64,000 nucleotides of DNA from Collinsella aerofaciens. Lineage in GTDB: Bacteria; Actinomycetota; Coriobacteriia; Coriobacteriales; Coriobacteriaceae. The position numbers were made by a program, and so were the translations under genes. Below, in pieces: positions 1-9,066 of this stretch (position 1 is its first letter; each line of letters starts with the position of its first letter). Below the pieces are notes generated by a model, which ran no database searches, had not been told where the DNA came from, and worked only from the letters and a program-made list of their open reading frames with translations. Where the stretch lies: positions 8,961 to 72,960 of the forward strand of contig NZ_JAHONA010000011.1 in the NCBI RefSeq assembly GCF_019131995.1. The letters run 5' to 3'.

Positions 1-347
1 TGACGCGCTATTTTGGTGGCACGCTGTTGGGGCCTGGTGGCTTGGTACGCGCCTATACCGCGGCGACGCAAGCGGCGGTGGCCGCGGCTCGGGAGGCCGG
101 GCAGATCGTCGAGATGACGAGCGTCGTGCCTGTTGACGTGCATGTGGCCTATCCGCAGTATGAGCAGGTGCTTCGCTTGGCGCAGGATTCGGGTGCCAAG
201 GTTTCGGATACCGATTACGCGGATGCCGTGACACTTCACTTGGTGTTTAAGGCGGGGGAGCAGGAGTCTTTTTGCGCCAGGATGCGCGAGCTTATGGCGG
301 GGCGTGAGGAGATTGAGGTCGGCGCTCCCGAATTTGCCGAGTTCTAA
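1..347 (+). CDS. YigZ/IMPACT family protein, C-terminal part
   Basis: The reading frame is already open at the left edge (first full codon at position 3) and runs to TAA at 345-347, so only about the last 114 codons are present. The first residues, TRYFGGTLLGPGGLVRAY, match the conserved glycine-rich block of the YigZ/IMPACT fold, followed by the typical C-terminal alpha/beta domain. Members are small proteins of about 200 residues linked to translation or stress control; the exact bacterial function is not settled. A later in-frame TTG at 27 is inside the motif and is not the start. A short GC-rich inverted repeat follows the stop at about 348-395 and may end transcription against the convergent neighbour. 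Confidence 0.8.
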   Translation, partial: TRYFGGTLLGPGGLVRAYTAATQAAVAAAREAGQIVEMTSVVPVDVHVAYPQYEQVLRLAQDSGAKVSDTDYADAVTLHLVFKAGEQESFCARMRELMAGREEIEVGAPEFAEF

Positions 348-414
348 CGGCGACGGCCGGCGTGCTTTTGGATTGATTCCAAGCGCGCCGGCCGTCGATT
401 TATGTTGCCGCCGT

Positions 415-861
415 TTACTCGGCGAGCTGCTTTAGTACATCACAGGCGATTTCGACGGCATCGTCGATGCAACCGGGACAGCTGCGGAGCGGACCCTTGT
501 CCGATCCGATGCCCTTGAGCGTGCCGCAGACGGTCGTCGTGTTCTTCTCGCCAAAGCGCTTGGCAATCTCGCGCGACAGCTTGTAGGTCTGGCCCTTGGT
601 CTTCGGGTTTTCCATGCCATCGCTCATTACAAAGCCCATGATGGCCACGGCGCCCGAGATGGCGCCGCAGGTCTCGGTCATACCGCCCATGCCGGCGCCA
701 AAGCCCTCGGTGAGGGTAAAGGCGACCTGGGGGTCGAGCCCGACAGCGGGCGCGAGCGTGCAGGCGACGGCCTGGGCGCAGTTAAAGCCACGGGCGTGGT
801 ATTCGGCAGCCTGAGCCTGACAGGCGGTGATGTCGAGCTGGGCCGTATCGATTTGCTTCAT
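415..861 (-). CDS. C_GCAxxG_C_C family redox protein
   Basis: A 148-residue soluble protein with the spaced cysteines of the C_GCAxxG_C_C family: a Cys in GFNCAQAV near the N-terminus, a central TCGAISG, then VCGTLKG and a terminal CPGC pair. The family is often found near redox or metal-cofactor genes; its reaction is unknown. I chose the ATG whose complement is 859-861 because AAGGAG lies 6 bases upstream. The frame is open further up to 969, but those extra 36 residues lack a ribosome site and look non-coding. A second, divergent family member lies at 16297-16842 inside the double-cubane operon. The gene stands alone on this strand, convergent with the YigZ-type gene. Confidence 0.75.
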   Translation of the reverse strand: MKQIDTAQLDITACQAQAAEYHARGFNCAQAVACTLAPAVGLDPQVAFTLTEGFGAGMGGMTETCGAISGAVAIMGFVMSDGMENPKTKGQTYKLSREIAKRFGEKNTTTVCGTLKGIGSDKGPLRSCPGCIDDAVEIACDVLKQLAE

Positions 862-1091
862 CGTTGTCTCCTTGGTTACGGTGTACCCGCCTATGGTACC
901 CGTGACGGGGCATGTAATCATCGAGAGCTTCATGTATGCCTCGTTTTTATCTATCGAGCAAATGCCCAAGGCTTGAGATAAATACCTCTGATCAATTTGT
1001 CCCGTAACCTACCTTGGGGATGGGTTGAGAGGGGTGCAGGGTAGCGGTATCGTGAACCGAATAAAATGTAACCCAGGCAAGGGAGCTAGAT

Positions 1092-2375
1092 ATGAGCGAG
1101 CAGACCATCGGAACTACATGTGTTCAGGGCGGCTATCACCCGGGAGATGCGGAGCCGCGCCAGGTGCCCATCTACCAGTCCACCACGTGGAAGTACGACA
1201 CGTCCGAGCACATGGGTAAGCTGTTTGACCTAGAGGAGTCGGGCTACTTCTACAGCCGTTTGCAGAACCCCACGTGCGATCTCGTTGCCGCCAAGATCTG
1301 CGAGATGGAGGGCGGCACCGCTGCGATGCTCACGAGCTCGGGCATGGCTGCGAATTTTCTCGCGATCTTTAACGTGGTCGGTGCCGGCGATCATGTGGTC
1401 GCGAGCTCTGCCATTTACGGCGGTACGTATAACCTGCTCGCCCACACCATGGGCCGCATGGGCGTGACCTGCACGTTCGTTGCCCCCGACTGCACCGACG
1501 AGGAGCTCGAGGCGGCATTTGAGCCCAATACCAAGCTCGTCTTTGGCGAGACGATCGCCAACCCCGCCCTCGCCGTGCTCGATATTGAGCGCTTTGCCAA
1601 GGCCGCACATGACCACGGCGTGCCGCTGATGGTCGACAACACCTTCCCGACGCCCGTGATGTGCCGTCCCTTTGAGTGGGGCGCCGACATCGTTACGCAC
1701 TCTACCAGCAAGTACATGGATGGACATGCTGCCTACCTGGGCGGCGTGATCGTCGACCACGGCCAGTTTGACTGGATGGCCCATGCAGACAAGTTCCCGG
1801 GTCTCACCACGCCCGACGAGAGCTACCACGGCGTGACGTATGCCGAGAAGTTCGGTCGCGAGGGTGCCTTCATTACCAAGGCAACCGCTCAGCTCATGCG
1901 CGACCTCGGCCCCATGCAGAACCCGCAGGCGGCGTTCTTCCTGAACAGCTCGCTCGAGAGCCTGCACGTGCGTATGCCGCGCCACTGTGAGAACGGCCTG
2001 GCGGTCGCCAAGTTCCTGCAGAGCCACCCCAAGGTGCGCTTTGTGAGCTATCCGGGCCTGGAGGGCGACAAGTACTACGACATGGCGCAGAAGTACATGC
2101 CCAACGGCACCTGCGGTGTCGTGAGCTTTGGCTTTAACGGTGGTCGTGCGGCGGCCGAGACCTTTATGAAGAGCCTTAAGCTCGCCCAGATTGCCACACA
2201 CGTGGCCGATGCGCGCACCTGCTGCCTGCACCCGGCAAACGCCACCCATCGCCAGATGAACGACGAGGAGCTCATCGCCTGCGGCATCTCCGCCGACATG
2301 GTGCGCCTGTCGTGCGGCCTTGAGGACACGGCCGATCTGATTGCCGACATTGAGCAGGCGCTCGAGCAGTGCTAG
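1092..2375 (+). CDS. O-acetylhomoserine sulfhydrylase / Cys-Met gamma-lyase family PLP enzyme
   Basis: A 427-residue cytoplasmic PLP enzyme of the Cys/Met metabolism family. Visible signatures are the cofactor-cradle segment SSGMAANF, the aspartate in VDNTFPTP and the Schiff-base lysine in STSKYMDGHA. The length and N-terminal block (CVQGGYHPGDAEPRQVPIYQ) fit O-acetylhomoserine aminocarboxypropyltransferase, which makes homocysteine from O-acetylhomoserine and sulfide; methionine gamma-lyase is a close alternative that sequence reading cannot exclude. AAGGGAG upstream supports the ATG at 1092. It is monocistronic: a strong terminator follows at 2446-2491. The preceding 120 bp holds a possible -10 (TAAAAT near 1062) and no recognisable SAM or T-box element. 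Confidence 0.85.
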   Translation: MSEQTIGTTCVQGGYHPGDAEPRQVPIYQSTTWKYDTSEHMGKLFDLEESGYFYSRLQNPTCDLVAAKICEMEGGTAAMLTSSGMAANFLAIFNVVGAGDHVVASSAIYGGTYNLLAHTMGRMGVTCTFVAPDCTDEELEAAFEPNTKLVFGETIANPALAVLDIERFAKAAHDHGVPLMVDNTFPTPVMCRPFEWGADIVTHSTSKYMDGHAAYLGGVIVDHGQFDWMAHADKFPGLTTPDESYHGVTYAEKFGREGAFITKATAQLMRDLGPMQNPQAAFFLNSSLESLHVRMPRHCENGLAVAKFLQSHPKVRFVSYPGLEGDKYYDMAQKYMPNGTCGVVSFGFNGGRAAAETFMKSLKLAQIATHVADARTCCLHPANATHRQMNDEELIACGISADMVRLSCGLEDTADLIADIEQALEQC

Positions 2376-2445
2376 GCTAGCGTGTGTGCGAGGCGTGGGA
2401 CGGCTTTTCGGCTGACGACGTCCTCATAGTTCCGATTCCGTAGGC

Positions 2446-2491
2446 GGGACCCCGATCGTGACCGTTTGTAGGCGATTGGGGTCCCGTTTTT
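2446..2491 (+). terminator. Rho-independent terminator after the PLP gene
   Basis: A 13-bp stem (2446-2458 with 2473-2485, one G-T pair) encloses a 14-nt loop and is followed by G plus a T5 run. It ends only about 12 bases before the ribosome site of the MFS gene, so it lies in that gene's proximal leader and could also act as an attenuator. Confidence 0.8.
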
Positions 2492-2516
2492 GAGTTGCAC
2501 GATAGAAAGGATATAC

Positions 2517-3821
2517 ATGGAGAAAACTGCCGAGCAGCTGCGCCGCGAACACATTGCCCTGGAGGGCGACACCCACGGTAAGAATAAATGGGCGATTCTG
2601 TTCACCGTGCTCGCCATGACCTTTATGGCGTGTCTGGATGCGAGCATCGTGACGGTGGCGCTCCCAGTGATGCAAAAGGAGCTGGGGGTGGGTCTCGACC
2701 GCATTCAGCTCGTGAGCTCGGCGTATCTGCTCGCGACGTGTGTCGCCATGCTGCCGTTTGGTCGCTTGGGCGATGTGCGCGGCAAGGTGAATGTGTTCCA
2801 GCTTGGTGTGATCGTCTTTACGGGTGGCTCGCTGCTTTGCGGGCTTTCGGCTTCGCTCGAGGTGCTTATCTTGGCGCGTTTCGTGCAGGGCATTGGCTGT
2901 GCCGCCGCGATGGCCAACAATATGGGCATCATCACCGAGTCGTTTCCGGCGCGTGAGCGCGGTCGTGCCATGGGCATTCTGGCGACCTTTGTGGCTCTTG
3001 GCATGATGTGCGGCCCCGTGCTCGGCGGCGTGCTGGTGGCGAGCTTTCCCTGGGAGAGCATCTTCCTTATCAATCTGCCCATTGGCGTAATCTCGTTTAT
3101 CGTGGGACTCTATACGCTGCCGCATGTGAAGCCGGAGGCTGGCGAACGCCCTATGCCGTTGACAGAGGCGGCGCGTCGCTGCTTTGCGAGCTCGGCTTTC
3201 ACGATTAACCTGGCTTGCATGCTTATCGTGTTCGTGGGTATCGGTGCCTCCGAGTTTGTGCTGCCGTTCTACTTTCAGGATGCCCACGGCTTTAGCTCCG
3301 ATATCTCCGGCCTGTTGTTTTTGGCGATGCCGGTCGTGAATGCCTTTGTGGGCCCGCTTTCGGGCTCGGTGTCCGACCGTGTTGGTTGTGAAGCGCCCAC
3401 AGCCGTTGGCCTGGGCGTGTACGTGTGCGGTCTCTTTGCGGTGAGCACGCTTGACGAGCACTCTTCCATCTTGATGATTGTGTGCTGTGTCGCGTTTATG
3501 TCGTGCGGCACGTCGATCTTCCAGAGTCCCAATAATTCGCTGTATATGGGTTCGGCTCCGCGTGAGGCGCTTGGCTTTGCGGGCAGCTTGAGCAGCTTGG
3601 CGCGCTATGCGGGCATAGCGCTGGGTATTACGGCGGCGTCGCGCATCCTGTATGGACAGACGAGCGCGGCGATGGGCAAGACGGTCACGAGCTATGTGGC
3701 GGGTCGTCCGGACGTGTTCCTCTTTGGCTTCCGTTTGGTATTCTACGTGCTGATGGCCGTTGCTACCGTGGGCTTTGCGCTCACATTGGTACGTTTGGTG
3801 AGGACGCGCACCCGGCATTAG
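2517..3821 (+). CDS. MFS drug/multidrug exporter, DHA2-like
   Basis: A 434-residue inner-membrane protein with about 12 hydrophobic segments after a charged 25-residue N-terminus. The first membrane segment carries LDASIVTVALP, the DHA2/EmrB-type motif, and the loop after segment 2 has FGRLGDVRGK, the MFS motif A. These predict proton-driven efflux of an unknown amphipathic compound; the substrate cannot be read from the sequence. ATG 2517 with GAAAGG at about 2504 is preferred over the in-frame TTG at 2490, which lies inside the upstream terminator. Nothing nearby suggests a dedicated regulator. It is followed by 160 bp of non-coding DNA that contains GGGCCTATCTACT (3850-3862), a 13-mer repeated near the right edge. 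Confidence 0.82.
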   Translation: MEKTAEQLRREHIALEGDTHGKNKWAILFTVLAMTFMACLDASIVTVALPVMQKELGVGLDRIQLVSSAYLLATCVAMLPFGRLGDVRGKVNVFQLGVIVFTGGSLLCGLSASLEVLILARFVQGIGCAAAMANNMGIITESFPARERGRAMGILATFVALGMMCGPVLGGVLVASFPWESIFLINLPIGVISFIVGLYTLPHVKPEAGERPMPLTEAARRCFASSAFTINLACMLIVFVGIGASEFVLPFYFQDAHGFSSDISGLLFLAMPVVNAFVGPLSGSVSDRVGCEAPTAVGLGVYVCGLFAVSTLDEHSSILMIVCCVAFMSCGTSIFQSPNNSLYMGSAPREALGFAGSLSSLARYAGIALGITAASRILYGQTSAAMGKTVTSYVAGRPDVFLFGFRLVFYVLMAVATVGFALTLVRLVRTRTRH

Positions 3822-3981
3822 CGTGTTGGGAGGCTGTCTGCCACGAATCGGGCCTATCTACTGGTCTTGCAGCTTTATGGTGCGATGCGGCTTGTGGGAC
3901 GGGCGGGGGTCGGTCCGTGGTAGACTATCGAACAACGTTTATTAATCGCGCGGTATCGTTGCCGCGAGAAGGGGTTGCGCC

Positions 3982-4560
3982 ATGCAGGAGCTTGAGGATC
4001 GTATTCGCCATGACGGCATCGTAAAGGCCGGTAACGTCCTTAAGGTTGATGCCTTCCTCAACCACCAGTGCGACGTTGAGCTGTTCGACCATATGGGCGC
4101 CGAGTGGGCCCGTCTGTTCGAGGGTGTCGAGATCAACAAGATCCTGACGATCGAGGCTTCGGGCATTGGCATGGCTTGCATTGCGGCCCAGCATTTTGGC
4201 GGCGTGCCGGTGGTCTTTGCCAAGAAGGCACAGTCCATCAACCTCGACGGCGAGCAGTATGCCACGACCATCTACTCCTTTACCAAGCAGAAGGAGTACC
4301 CGGTTATCGTTGGTAAGCGCTTCCTGTCCGAGGGCGACAAGGTCCTGATTATCGACGACTTCCTGGCCAACGGCTGCGCGCTCGAGGGTCTTATCAAGAT
4401 CTGTGAGGCTGCGGGTGCCGAGGTATCTGGTATTGGCATTGCGGTGGAGAAGGGCTTCCAAGGCGGTGGCGATAAGCTCCGCAAGCGCGGCTTCCGCGTT
4501 GAGAGCCTGGCCCGTATCGCCGATATGGACTGCGAGAACGGCGAGATCACCTTCGCCTAA
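3982..4560 (+). CDS. xpt: Xanthine phosphoribosyltransferase
   Basis: A 192-residue type I phosphoribosyltransferase that converts xanthine plus PRPP to XMP in purine salvage. The PRPP loop [11 protein letters not shown] (about residues 119-129) is intact, and the overall sequence, including the N-terminal block [15 protein letters not shown], matches Xpt along its full length of about 190 residues. The start follows GAGAAGGGG closely. In Firmicutes xpt is usually under a purine riboswitch and followed by a xanthine permease; neither is present here. A strong hairpin terminator at 4588-4623 makes the gene monocistronic. Control is probably from a promoter in the 3900-3980 stretch, but no clear box can be defended. 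Confidence 0.93.
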   Translation: MQELEDRIRHDGIVKAGNVLKVDAFLNHQCDVELFDHMGAEWARLFEGVEINKILTIEASGIGMACIAAQHFGGVPVVFAKKAQSINLDGEQYATTIYSFTKQKEYPVIVGKRFLSEGDKVLIIDDFLANGCALEGLIKICEAAGAEVSGIGIAVEKGFQGGGDKLRKRGFRVESLARIADMDCENGEITFA

Positions 4561-4587
4561 GCGCGCAACACAAGCGATTGGTATGCG

Positions 4588-4623
4588 ATGTGACAAAGGG
4601 ACTGTCCCTTTGTCACATTTTTT
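4588..4623 (+). terminator. Palindromic terminator after xpt
   Basis: A perfect 15-bp inverted repeat (4588-4602 with 4604-4618, single central T) is followed by a T run. The centre GGGACTGTCCC shares GGGACTGT with the palindromic repeat at 5033-5103, hinting that both derive from a common family of intergenic palindromes. Confidence 0.8.
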
Positions 4624-4643
4624 GTATGAGGGGAGGTGTTGAT

Positions 4644-5024
4644 ATGGATGAGAACAAGATGGGATGGAGCGAGTATGCACGCTATGCCGAGATGTCGGTC
4701 GAGGAGTTGGCACGCGATTGCGAAGTGCAGGTGTTTCGCGCGACGGGTCCGGGCGGACAGGGCGTGAACACGACGGACTCGGCGGTACGCATGAAGCATG
4801 GGCCCACGGGGATTGTCGTGACGGCGCGCGAGAGCCGCAGTCAGTTTCAGAATCGTAGCTGCTGTCTGCGTAAGCTGCGCGCTGAGCTTGAGCGTCGTGG
4901 CCGTCCGCCGCGTCGACGCGTAAAGACCAAGGTGCCCCAGCGCTCTCGCCAGCGCAGGCTCAATGATAAGCACTTCAACGCCATTAAAAAGGCCAACCGT
5001 CGCAAACCGGGCAGCGACGAATGA
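4644..5024 (+). CDS. RF-1 domain (GGQ) peptidyl-tRNA hydrolase-like protein
   Basis: A 126-residue protein consisting mainly of the class I release-factor catalytic domain. GPGGQGVN (about residues 37-44) contains the universal GGQ that hydrolyses peptidyl-tRNA, and SQFQNR follows as in release factors. There is no stop-codon recognition domain, and the C-terminus is a Lys/Arg-rich tail. This resembles ArfB/YaeJ or PrfH-type rescue factors, which act on stalled ribosomes. ArfB is the closest functional guess; assignment between ArfB and PrfH is uncertain, and no RtcB ligase partner of PrfH is nearby. ATG 4644 is chosen because GGGGAGG precedes it; upstream in-frame codons run through the xpt terminator. 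Confidence 0.75.
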   Translation: MDENKMGWSEYARYAEMSVEELARDCEVQVFRATGPGGQGVNTTDSAVRMKHGPTGIVVTARESRSQFQNRSCCLRKLRAELERRGRPPRRRVKTKVPQRSRQRRLNDKHFNAIKKANRRKPGSDE

Positions 5025-5032
5025 TCTCCTCA

Positions 5033-5103
5033 TAAGTTGCGGTGAAATAGGGACTGTTTTACGGCTTTAGCTGCATAAACAGTCCCTATTTCACCGCAAC
5101 TTA
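5033..5103. repeat. Palindromic intergenic repeat, copy 1 (GGGAC variant)
   Basis: Perfect 27-bp arms (5033-5059 and 5077-5103) flank a 17-nt loop. The arms carry AAGTTGCGGTGAAATA followed by GGGACTGTTT. Two further copies with the same outer sequence lie at 24772-24838 and 26052-26122. It sits between two convergent genes, and the hairpin could serve as a bidirectional terminator, although it has no long T run. Confidence 0.9.
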
Positions 5104-5110
5104 GGGATGG

Positions 5111-6073
5111 CTAGTGGGTGGGGCGCCAGACGTGGAGGGCTCCGCCGAGGACGTCGACCTCGATGCGCGAGGCGACGATGGGCTCGCCGTCGGCCTGGAT
5201 GGGGTAGTCGGGCTCCTCGAACGTGAGCTCGGCATGACGGCAACGACGCATGCGAACCGGCGGCAGCTTGGTATGATGGCCGTCCTTGGCCGAAAGAAAC
5301 ATAGGCAGGGCGACCGCACGGGGGACGGGGCCGCAGGCGTAGCAGACGTCGAGCATGCCGTCGCAGGGGTCGGCTTCGGGGCAGATGCGATAGCCCGAGC
5401 CATAGGTGGGCCCCAGCTGGATGGCCATAATAATCGCCTGCACGCGCTCTGCGGGCGCACCGTCAAAGCTGACCGTCATGGGATAGTTGCGGTAGCGCAG
5501 GCCAAACTGCTCAAGTCCCGATAGAGTGTAGAGCGGAGCGCCGGCGAGCCCCGTCTTTTTTCGCAGCTCGGTGGTGCCCAGGCCGATGGCGGCATCGATG
5601 CCGACCGAAAGCGTCTGGTCGTAGTACTCGACGGTCGCCTCGCCGCTACCGCTTGCGGGGTTCCATGAGCGAATGCGTCCGATATCCTGACGCTGCAGCT
5701 CGCAGGTGAGCAGCGCGCCAAAATCTTTGCCGGAGAAATCGTCGATACCGAGCGTTTGGGCAAAATCGTTGCCGGAGCCTACGGGCAGGACGGCAAGGGC
5801 GGGACGGACCGCCTCATCCTGCGTCATGAGTCCATTGACGACCTCGTGGATCACGCCGTCGCCGCCGAGTGCGATAACCGTGCGGTAGCCCTGGGCCCGT
5901 GCGGCAAGTTCCTTGGCATGTCCCATGCGCTCGGTCAGCACCAGGTCAAACTGGGATGAGCGCGTGGTCATGTCCAAAAAGCGCTGCAGGCGCTTGGCAA
6001 CTTCGCGCGCCGCACCCGACTGGGCGGCGGGGTTGGCGATGATGAGCGTGCGACCAAAATCAGTTGCGTGCAT
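5111..6073 (-). CDS. YegS/BmrU-family lipid (diacylglycerol) kinase
   Basis: A 320-residue member of the DAGK catalytic family, which phosphorylates diacylglycerol or a related lipid at the membrane surface. Visible motifs are IIANPAAQSG at the start, the nucleotide-binding GGDGVIHEVVNGL (about residues 70-82) and PVGSGNDFA. The C-terminal beta-sandwich domain is complete. GGGAG about 8 bases upstream supports the ATG at 6071-6073; two upstream in-frame ATGs (to 6145) lack a ribosome site. It ends right beside the palindromic repeat copy 1 and lies on the same strand as the ClC gene 88 bp upstream, so co-transcription is possible. Confidence 0.85.
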   Translation of the reverse strand: MHATDFGRTLIIANPAAQSGAAREVAKRLQRFLDMTTRSSQFDLVLTERMGHAKELAARAQGYRTVIALGGDGVIHEVVNGLMTQDEAVRPALAVLPVGSGNDFAQTLGIDDFSGKDFGALLTCELQRQDIGRIRSWNPASGSGEATVEYYDQTLSVGIDAAIGLGTTELRKKTGLAGAPLYTLSGLEQFGLRYRNYPMTVSFDGAPAERVQAIIMAIQLGPTYGSGYRICPEADPCDGMLDVCYACGPVPRAVALPMFLSAKDGHHTKLPPVRMRRCRHAELTFEEPDYPIQADGEPIVASRIEVDVLGGALHVWRPTH

Positions 6074-6160
6074 GGGGCGACTCCCGGCGTGTGGCATGAC
6101 AGTGCGGTCGCGCTCAGGTCGAATTGCCCCCGATTGTGGCTGCACGGCGAATACTTACGT

Positions 6161-7582
6161 CTACTCTATCAGGTCGTTGTGGCGCTCGATAGCATCCGCC
6201 ACCGTACCGCCCTCATCCACAATAAGCGAACGACGCTTGGGTGAGATAATGCGCTGGGCGGGGTACACGCCGCGGTGTCCGCCGGCGAGATAGCTGATAA
6301 AGGCCACGATGACAAAGAACCCGGCGGCCGTGCCGTGGAACAGGTCGATGGCCATCATGCAGGTGGTGATGGGCACGTTAAGGCCGGCGCAGAATACACC
6401 GAGCATGCCCAGCGCCGCCAGAAAGCTGGGGTCGATTCCGACGAGGCAACCGATCCAGCCGCCGAGTGCCGCACCGATGCCAAACAGGGGCGTGACCTCG
6501 CCGCCTTGGAAGCCCGCGCCCAGGGTGAGCGCTGTGACGACCAACTTGATGACTGCGTCCGCCAGGGTGGTGTTGCCGGCAAATCCGGCGCCGGAAAGCC
6601 ACGTGGAAAGGCCGGCGTAGTCCCAGGCGTCGAGGAGGGCATAGGCGGCCAAAACCACGAGTGCGCCTATGAGTGCGCGAACGAGGTAATTGGTGATAAA
6701 GCGACCGTACAGGCTCTTGACGGTTCGAACTGACCAGGCAAAGAGGCGTGCCGTCAGACCGAAGATAATGGCACTGATAACAACGATGACAACCGTCCGT
6801 GGTGTCATGTTGGGAACGCTGGCGATAACATTCGCCTCGTACTCGGTTCCCAAGGCAAGCGACGTAAAGTAGCCGGTAAACGAAGCGACCAGGCAGTAGA
6901 TGCCCGCGGTGTAGTCGATCTTGCCGATGAAGCACATCTCCATGCCAAAGAAAGCCCCGGCAAGGGGCGAGCCGAACACGGCGCCAAAGGCCGACGAGAT
7001 GCCGGCGAGCATGAGGTCGTGGTGGTCATGCTTTTTGAGGTGGGCGAGGCTCGAGATGTTGCTGGCGATGGTGCCGCCAATCTGCACCGCAGCTCCCTCG
7101 CGACCGGCCGAGCCGCCGGTGAGGTGCGTGAGCGTGGAGCAGACGAAGGTGAGGATGGCCATGCGCATATGGATGAGGCGTGTGCCCAGAGCGGAGTCGA
7201 TGACCAGGTTGTTGCCACGCTTGGCGGCGAGACCGTGGTTTTTGTACACCCATGCGGTGGCAACGCCCATAACGGGAAGCAGCGCGTAAATCCACGCATG
7301 GTGCTCGCGATAGTCGGTCGCGATATTTAATGAGGCCAAAAACGCCCAAGCGGCAACGCCCATGGCGAGCGAGACGGTGACGACGAGTACGAGCAACTTA
7401 GTGCTCGCTAGTAGGTTGCGGGCGTTGCGGCGCGTGTCGGCAGCCAAGAGATGCTCGGAGCGGGTAAGTTGATGCCTGCCTGCCGTGATGACGTCATTAA
7501 GGGAGAAAAAACCGCCGTCGTCGAGCGGCTGGAAATGATCCTGCGCTTTGTTTGCGCTTTCGGGTTTGTCGTTATGAGCCAT
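6161..7582 (-). CDS. ClC-family chloride channel/antiporter
   Basis: A 473-residue integral membrane protein with the ClC anion-path motifs in order: GSAGREGAAVQIGG, in which the gating glutamate of GREG is kept; GSPLAGAFFGMEM; and GGEVTPLFGIGA. The usual proline after GREG is replaced by alanine. There is no C-terminal CBS pair, so this is the short bacterial form. It probably exchanges chloride (or another halide) for protons, as in acid resistance, but selectivity cannot be judged by eye. AAAGAGGAACG precedes the ATG (complement of 7580-7582). The gene is divergent from moeA across a 211-bp intergenic region. Confidence 0.88.
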   Translation of the reverse strand: MAHNDKPESANKAQDHFQPLDDGGFFSLNDVITAGRHQLTRSEHLLAADTRRNARNLLASTKLLVLVVTVSLAMGVAAWAFLASLNIATDYREHHAWIYALLPVMGVATAWVYKNHGLAAKRGNNLVIDSALGTRLIHMRMAILTFVCSTLTHLTGGSAGREGAAVQIGGTIASNISSLAHLKKHDHHDLMLAGISSAFGAVFGSPLAGAFFGMEMCFIGKIDYTAGIYCLVASFTGYFTSLALGTEYEANVIASVPNMTPRTVVIVVISAIIFGLTARLFAWSVRTVKSLYGRFITNYLVRALIGALVVLAAYALLDAWDYAGLSTWLSGAGFAGNTTLADAVIKLVVTALTLGAGFQGGEVTPLFGIGAALGGWIGCLVGIDPSFLAALGMLGVFCAGLNVPITTCMMAIDLFHGTAAGFFVIVAFISYLAGGHRGVYPAQRIISPKRRSLIVDEGGTVADAIERHNDLIE

Positions 7583-7665
7583 ACGTTCCTCTTTTAGGTT
7601 GCAACGCAAGCAATTATAAAACGCGGTAAACGCGACGAGCCGGTGGGTTGGTTTCCATTCTGTTT

Positions 7666-7736
7666 CTCGGCCTGCAACCGACAGGTGTATTTGCGGGTAC
7701 AGGCCGAGTCGCGGTCGTGCGTCGGGGGATTATACT
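7666..7736 (+). promoter_or_regulatory. moeA promoter region with upstream inverted repeat
   Basis: A perfect 9-bp inverted repeat (CTCGGCCTG at 7666-7674, its complement at 7700-7708) lies upstream of a good -10 (TATACT, 7731-7736). The repeat would sit upstream of transcription start, so it is more likely an operator, or a terminator for neighbouring RNA, than part of the moeA leader. No Moco riboswitch could be recognised. Confidence 0.45.
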
Positions 7737-7793
7737 GAGACAAGCATAAAGAATTGGCGCCCCTGTTGTGCGCCGTGGCATTAAGAGGTGCAT

Positions 7794-9056
7794 ATGGCAG
7801 AGAAACTCATACCGTTGGAGGATGCGCAGTCGATTGTTTTGTCGCACGTTGCTCCGACGGATCTCATCGAGATTCCCGTGTGGCAGGCGGCTGGTTTTCC
7901 CTTGGCCGAGGACGCGGTGGCCGATATCGACATCTCGCCGTTTGCCAACAGCGCTATGGACGGATATGCCGTGCGCTCGGCGGACTTGGCGCAGGCATCT
8001 GGCGAGGCGCCGGTGACGCTCGACGTTATCGGACACGAGGCCGCGGGCCATGTGTTTGAGGGCGCAATCGGCGCGGGCGAGACGGTCCGCATCATGACGG
8101 GCGCGCCGGTACCCGAAGGTGCCGATGCCGTGGTGAAGTATGAGATCGTTGATGTGCTCGACGGTGACGGCAACGAGGGCTCGCGTGTGAGGTTCTCGGC
8201 GCCGGCCAAGGTGGGGGAGAACGTTCGCTCGGCTGCTGAGGAAGCTCATGCCGGCGACGTCGTGATGCGCGCCGGCGAGGTTGTGGCTCCGGCGGGCGCC
8301 GGCCTGCTGGCGAGCGCCGGGTATGCGAACGTGAAGGTGCATGCCGCTCCGCGCGTGGGCATTATCTCGCTGGGCACGGAGCTGGTCGCGCCGGGTGAGC
8401 TGCCGGCGCGCGGGCAGATTCGCGATTCCAACTCGTCGGCGTTGATGGCCGAAGCACTCGATGCCGGCGCGGAGCCCGTGTTCTACGGCATTGCGCCCGA
8501 TGATGAGCAAGCGATCGCCGAGCTGGTGCATCGTGCCGTGCAGGAGTGCGACTTTGTCATTACGAGCGGTGGCGCCTCGGCGGGCGATTACGACTATGTG
8601 ACGGCGCTCGTCCGGCGTGAGGGCGAGGTGCTGTTTGACCGCATCTCGATGCGTCCGGGCAAGGCCATCACGTTTGGCTTGCTCGGGGGTAAGCCCTACC
8701 TGGGGCTTTCGGGCAACCCGGCCGCGGCGTATGTGGGCTTTGAGATGCTTGCCCGTCCGGCGATTCGCAAGATGCGCGGTTTTGCCGAGGTTGCGCGTCC
8801 CGTGCAGCAGGCGACGCTCACGCACGGCGTGAAAAAGCGACAGCATCGCCGCTTCTTCGATCGCGCCACGGTTTTGCGCGACCCCGAGACCGGTGAGTTG
8901 TTGGTGACCGAGGCTAAGACACAGAATTCGGCGCTGCTTGGAACTATGCAGCGTGCGAACTGCCTGCTGCGTATTGACGAAGGACCGTGCGAGCTCAAGG
9001 CGGGAGATGCCGTGGACGTTGTTCGCGTCGACCTGCCCGAGGGCGCCGTGTTGTAG
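7794..9056 (+). CDS. moeA: Molybdopterin molybdenumtransferase MoeA
   Basis: A 420-residue enzyme that inserts molybdate into adenylylated molybdopterin. The MoeA N-terminal block is clear (FANSAMDGYAVR, about residues 43-54), as is the MoaB-like central domain (TSGGASAGDYDY) and the nucleotide-site GLSGNPAAAYVGF. The C-terminal domain IV is present. ATG 7794 with AAGAGG 5 bases upstream is preferred over GTG 7788. The next gene begins 10 bases after the stop, so moeA and the MoaB/Mog gene form an operon directly upstream of modABC. The block gives a complete route from molybdate import to loaded cofactor, consistent with the Mo enzymes later in the window. Confidence 0.93.
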   Translation: MAEKLIPLEDAQSIVLSHVAPTDLIEIPVWQAAGFPLAEDAVADIDISPFANSAMDGYAVRSADLAQASGEAPVTLDVIGHEAAGHVFEGAIGAGETVRIMTGAPVPEGADAVVKYEIVDVLDGDGNEGSRVRFSAPAKVGENVRSAAEEAHAGDVVMRAGEVVAPAGAGLLASAGYANVKVHAAPRVGIISLGTELVAPGELPARGQIRDSNSSALMAEALDAGAEPVFYGIAPDDEQAIAELVHRAVQECDFVITSGGASAGDYDYVTALVRREGEVLFDRISMRPGKAITFGLLGGKPYLGLSGNPAAAYVGFEMLARPAIRKMRGFAEVARPVQQATLTHGVKKRQHRRFFDRATVLRDPETGELLVTEAKTQNSALLGTMQRANCLLRIDEGPCELKAGDAVDVVRVDLPEGAVL

Positions 9057-9066
9057 GGGGAATGCT

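Noticed and set aside
3822..3981. Purine riboswitch before xpt
   Set aside because: The conserved three-way-junction sequences are not found in the 160 bp upstream; the leader seems too short for one.
7583..7793. Moco riboswitch before moeA
   Set aside because: The hairpin at 7666-7708 lies upstream of the best -10 box and does not show the multi-stem Moco layout as far as I can recall it.
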